This document shows, in pieces, positions 49,717 to 51,158 of a stretch of 51,158 nt of DNA. A program made the position numbers and the translations under genes. This DNA is from Myxococcales bacterium. GTDB lineage: Bacteria; Myxococcota_A; Polyangia; Polyangiales; Polyangiaceae. A model generated the notes under the pieces. It saw nothing but the letters and a program-made list of their open reading frames with translations. It searched no databases and was not told the origin of the DNA. The first letter of the stretch is position 1, and each line of letters opens with the position of its first letter. The stretch lies in assembly GCA_013297655.1 (NCBI GenBank), contig JAAFHV010000030.1, positions 1 to 51,158 on the forward strand, written 5' to 3'.

Positions 49717-50958
49717 GTGTCGAGCGAGCCCACACCTGCGCCCCTTACACGCGCCGAAGAAGACGCGGACGTGGCATTCGCGCTGGAGGGCGTGCCGTGG
49801 GTGCGCGCGGTGTACGCGGTGGACGCGCCGCGGGCGGACGAGCGCCGTTACTTGGTTCATCTCACGGAGGAGGGAAAGACCTACGGCCTCGCGGAGGTGC
49901 ACTATGCGCTCATGCGCTCGCGCGGCCGGAGGGAGAGCGCCGACGTGGAGCTCGTCTCTTTTTTGCCGCCGCTCGGGCGCCATCGGTTGCTCACCCTCTC
50001 TACGGCAGCGCGTGAGGCGGCGCGAGGGAGGGCGCGTACTGCGTTTTCCCCGGAGGTGATCGCCGACGTAGACGTGCCGCCCGTACGCGCCTACGTGCCG
50101 CCGGAGCCGCGCGGCCACCAAGTGCTCGTCATCGACGACGATCCCGAGACGGAGCGCGCGGTGCGCGGCGTCTTTCCCTTTCCAGACAAGATCGTGCTCT
50201 GTCCGTACCGGGACACGGCGATCGCGCTCATGATGTGTTGGTCGTACGACCGCGTGATCGTGGCCGAGTCGTTTGCGTTCGGCGAAGAGGGCATTCTCGC
50301 GCGCCTCCTGAACGTCGATTTGCTCGGGATAACGCCCATTGCGGTGCTCGCCACCCCCGCGCGCTACGTGGAGGCGATGGAGGCGATCGCGGTCGCGAAC
50401 CGCCCTTGGCAGGTCTTGTCGGCACCGGTCGACGCGATCACCCTCTCTCTCAAGTTCGGCCGCACCTCGAACGTGGACGCCCTCGCGCTCGCCGGGCAAA
50501 GCGCGGCGCGGGCCTGCCTGGGACCCAAAGACATCTATACGCCGCCGGCTCCGCCATCGCCCTCGACGAGCGATACGAAGAAACCCGCGGTGCTCCTCGT
50601 CGACGCGACCCTCGAGGCCGTCGACGCGAAGCTGGGCTCGACGTCGCACCTCGACGTGACGATCGCGACGGGATACTGGGACGCGGTCGAGAAGCTGCGC
50701 TGGGCGACGTTCGATACGGTGCTCTGCGATGCCAGCGCGCGCCACCACGGACAGCCCCTTTACCGCGAGCTCTGGAATCTGTTTCCGGGTCTCATGGCGC
50801 GTACGATTTTGGTGACCTCGCCCGAAGCCGAGTCTGCCCTTGGCCCGCGATCGCAGGCAAAGACTGCGAAGCGGCTGCTCGCGCGGCCTCTCACCGCGGC
50901 GCGGGTGATCGCGGCGGTGAGGAGCTTTCAAGGAGTCGACGTTCGCTCCGCGACGTAG
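49717..50958 (+). CDS. Two-receiver-domain protein with degenerate phosphorylation sites
   Basis: A 413-residue protein from GTG 49717. Residues 1-130 form an unknown mixed domain. A first receiver-like domain (about 133-245) has the acidic pocket I139-D-D-D142-P, but the phosphoacceptor position reads V-V-A-E184 (V-I-V-A-E-S), so it is Glu rather than Asp. A Pro-rich linker leads to a second receiver-like domain (about 290-405) with D338 in V-L-C-D-A-S; the conserved Lys at its end is replaced by Arg (L-A-R-P-L-T-A). No output domain is present. Likely a protein-interaction module in signalling. A second copy of the gene starts 1330 bp downstream. Confidence 0.75.
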   Translation: MSSEPTPAPLTRAEEDADVAFALEGVPWVRAVYAVDAPRADERRYLVHLTEEGKTYGLAEVHYALMRSRGRRESADVELVSFLPPLGRHRLLTLSTAAREAARGRARTAFSPEVIADVDVPPVRAYVPPEPRGHQVLVIDDDPETERAVRGVFPFPDKIVLCPYRDTAIALMMCWSYDRVIVAESFAFGEEGILARLLNVDLLGITPIAVLATPARYVEAMEAIAVANRPWQVLSAPVDAITLSLKFGRTSNVDALALAGQSAARACLGPKDIYTPPAPPSPSTSDTKKPAVLLVDATLEAVDAKLGSTSHLDVTIATGYWDAVEKLRWATFDTVLCDASARHHGQPLYRELWNLFPGLMARTILVTSPEAESALGPRSQAKTAKRLLARPLTAARVIAAVRSFQGVDVRSAT

Positions 50959-51012
50959 CTCTCTTTCGTCGCTATCGATGGTTCCGAGCGAGACGATCGT
51001 CGCGTCCGTGCC

Positions 51013-51040
51013 TTGCGCTAGTAGGGAATTGGCCTATCCT
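51013..51040 (+). promoter_or_regulatory. Promoter TTGCGC-N16-TATCCT of the second copy
   Basis: Same -35, -10, 16-nt spacing and 6-nt distance to GTG 51047 as the first copy, with a largely different spacer. Confidence 0.55.
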
Positions 51041-51046
51041 CGAGGG

Positions 51047-51158
51047 GTGTCGAGCGAGCCCACACCTGCGCCCCTTACACGCGCCGAAGAAGACGCGGAC
51101 GTGGCATTCGCGCTGGAGGGCGTGCCGTGGGTGCGCGCGGTGTACGCGGTGGACGCGC
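51047..51158 (+). CDS. Second copy of the two-receiver-domain gene (partial, cut by window edge)
   Basis: From 51032 to the window end (127 bp) the sequence is identical to 49702-49828, covering the -10 box, the GTG start and the first 37 codons. The upstream 20 bases are only partly alike. The gene therefore is a recent tandem copy of its neighbour; how far the identity extends cannot be seen here. Confidence 0.85.
   Translation, partial: MSSEPTPAPLTRAEEDADVAFALEGVPWVRAVYAVDA

Overview
The window is high-GC DNA with densely packed, often overlapping genes. It probably comes from a myxobacterium-like member of the Myxococcota (Polyangia type). The evidence is the many secreted lipoproteins with a Cys lipobox and a low-complexity Asp/Gly/Ala/Ser/Pro spacer, the Cys-rich repeats of the D-G-x-K-N-G-x-E...D-C-G-G kind, a SUMF1-like lipoprotein, a VIT/VWA protein beside an ECF sigma factor, and an Rpn-family gene with a repetitive tail. 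No rRNA, tRNA or CRISPR array was found. Taxonomy is inferred from gene content only.

Left part (1-3400): two exported proteins of unknown function, then a minus-strand pair (SRPBCC protein and short-chain dehydrogenase) whose stop and start codons abut. Island (3682-12440): a tightly coupled three-gene operon encodes an SNF2/RapA-like helicase, an Mre11/SbcD/YhaO-like nuclease and a Rad50/YhaN-like SMC ATPase that lacks a zinc hook. It converges on an Rpn-family (PD-(D/E)XK) gene. That gene is interrupted near its 5' end by a 172-bp hairpin element with 16-bp terminal inverted repeats and TTAA target duplications. Removing the element in silico restores a 322-codon frame.

Middle part (12569-28049): a beta-propeller-like protein, a repeat-rich SUMF1-type lipoprotein, a putative zinc metallopeptidase, an MHS-type transporter, membrane and unknown proteins, and a Tat-type Cys-repeat protein coupled to an unknown partner. 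Two regulated divergent pairs follow: TetR/Coq4-like, and FadR-like plus FAD oxidase opposite an isochorismatase-like hydrolase, each with palindromes in the shared promoter. A lipoprotein and an L,D-transpeptidase come next.

Right part (28255-51158): a VIT/VWA - ECF sigma - small protein operon joined by ATGA overlaps; a stand-alone HMG-CoA-synthase-like gene; an exported protein split by an A7 frameshift; a polytopic spermidine-synthase-like protein; and several lipoproteins. Next are an ECF sigma/anti-sigma-like pair with a decayed partial copy 2.3 kb downstream, a lipase-like lipoprotein, two tandem paralogous lipoproteins, an AlkZ-like DNA glycosylase candidate, a Cds1-like PLP enzyme, and a two-receiver protein. 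A second copy of that last gene begins at the right edge.

Many genes have a TAnnnT box only 5-9 nt before the start codon, which suggests leaderless or very short-leader mRNAs. The best candidate for an undescribed system is the helicase-nuclease-SMC operon. The best mobile-DNA finding is the TTAA-flanked hairpin element beside it.
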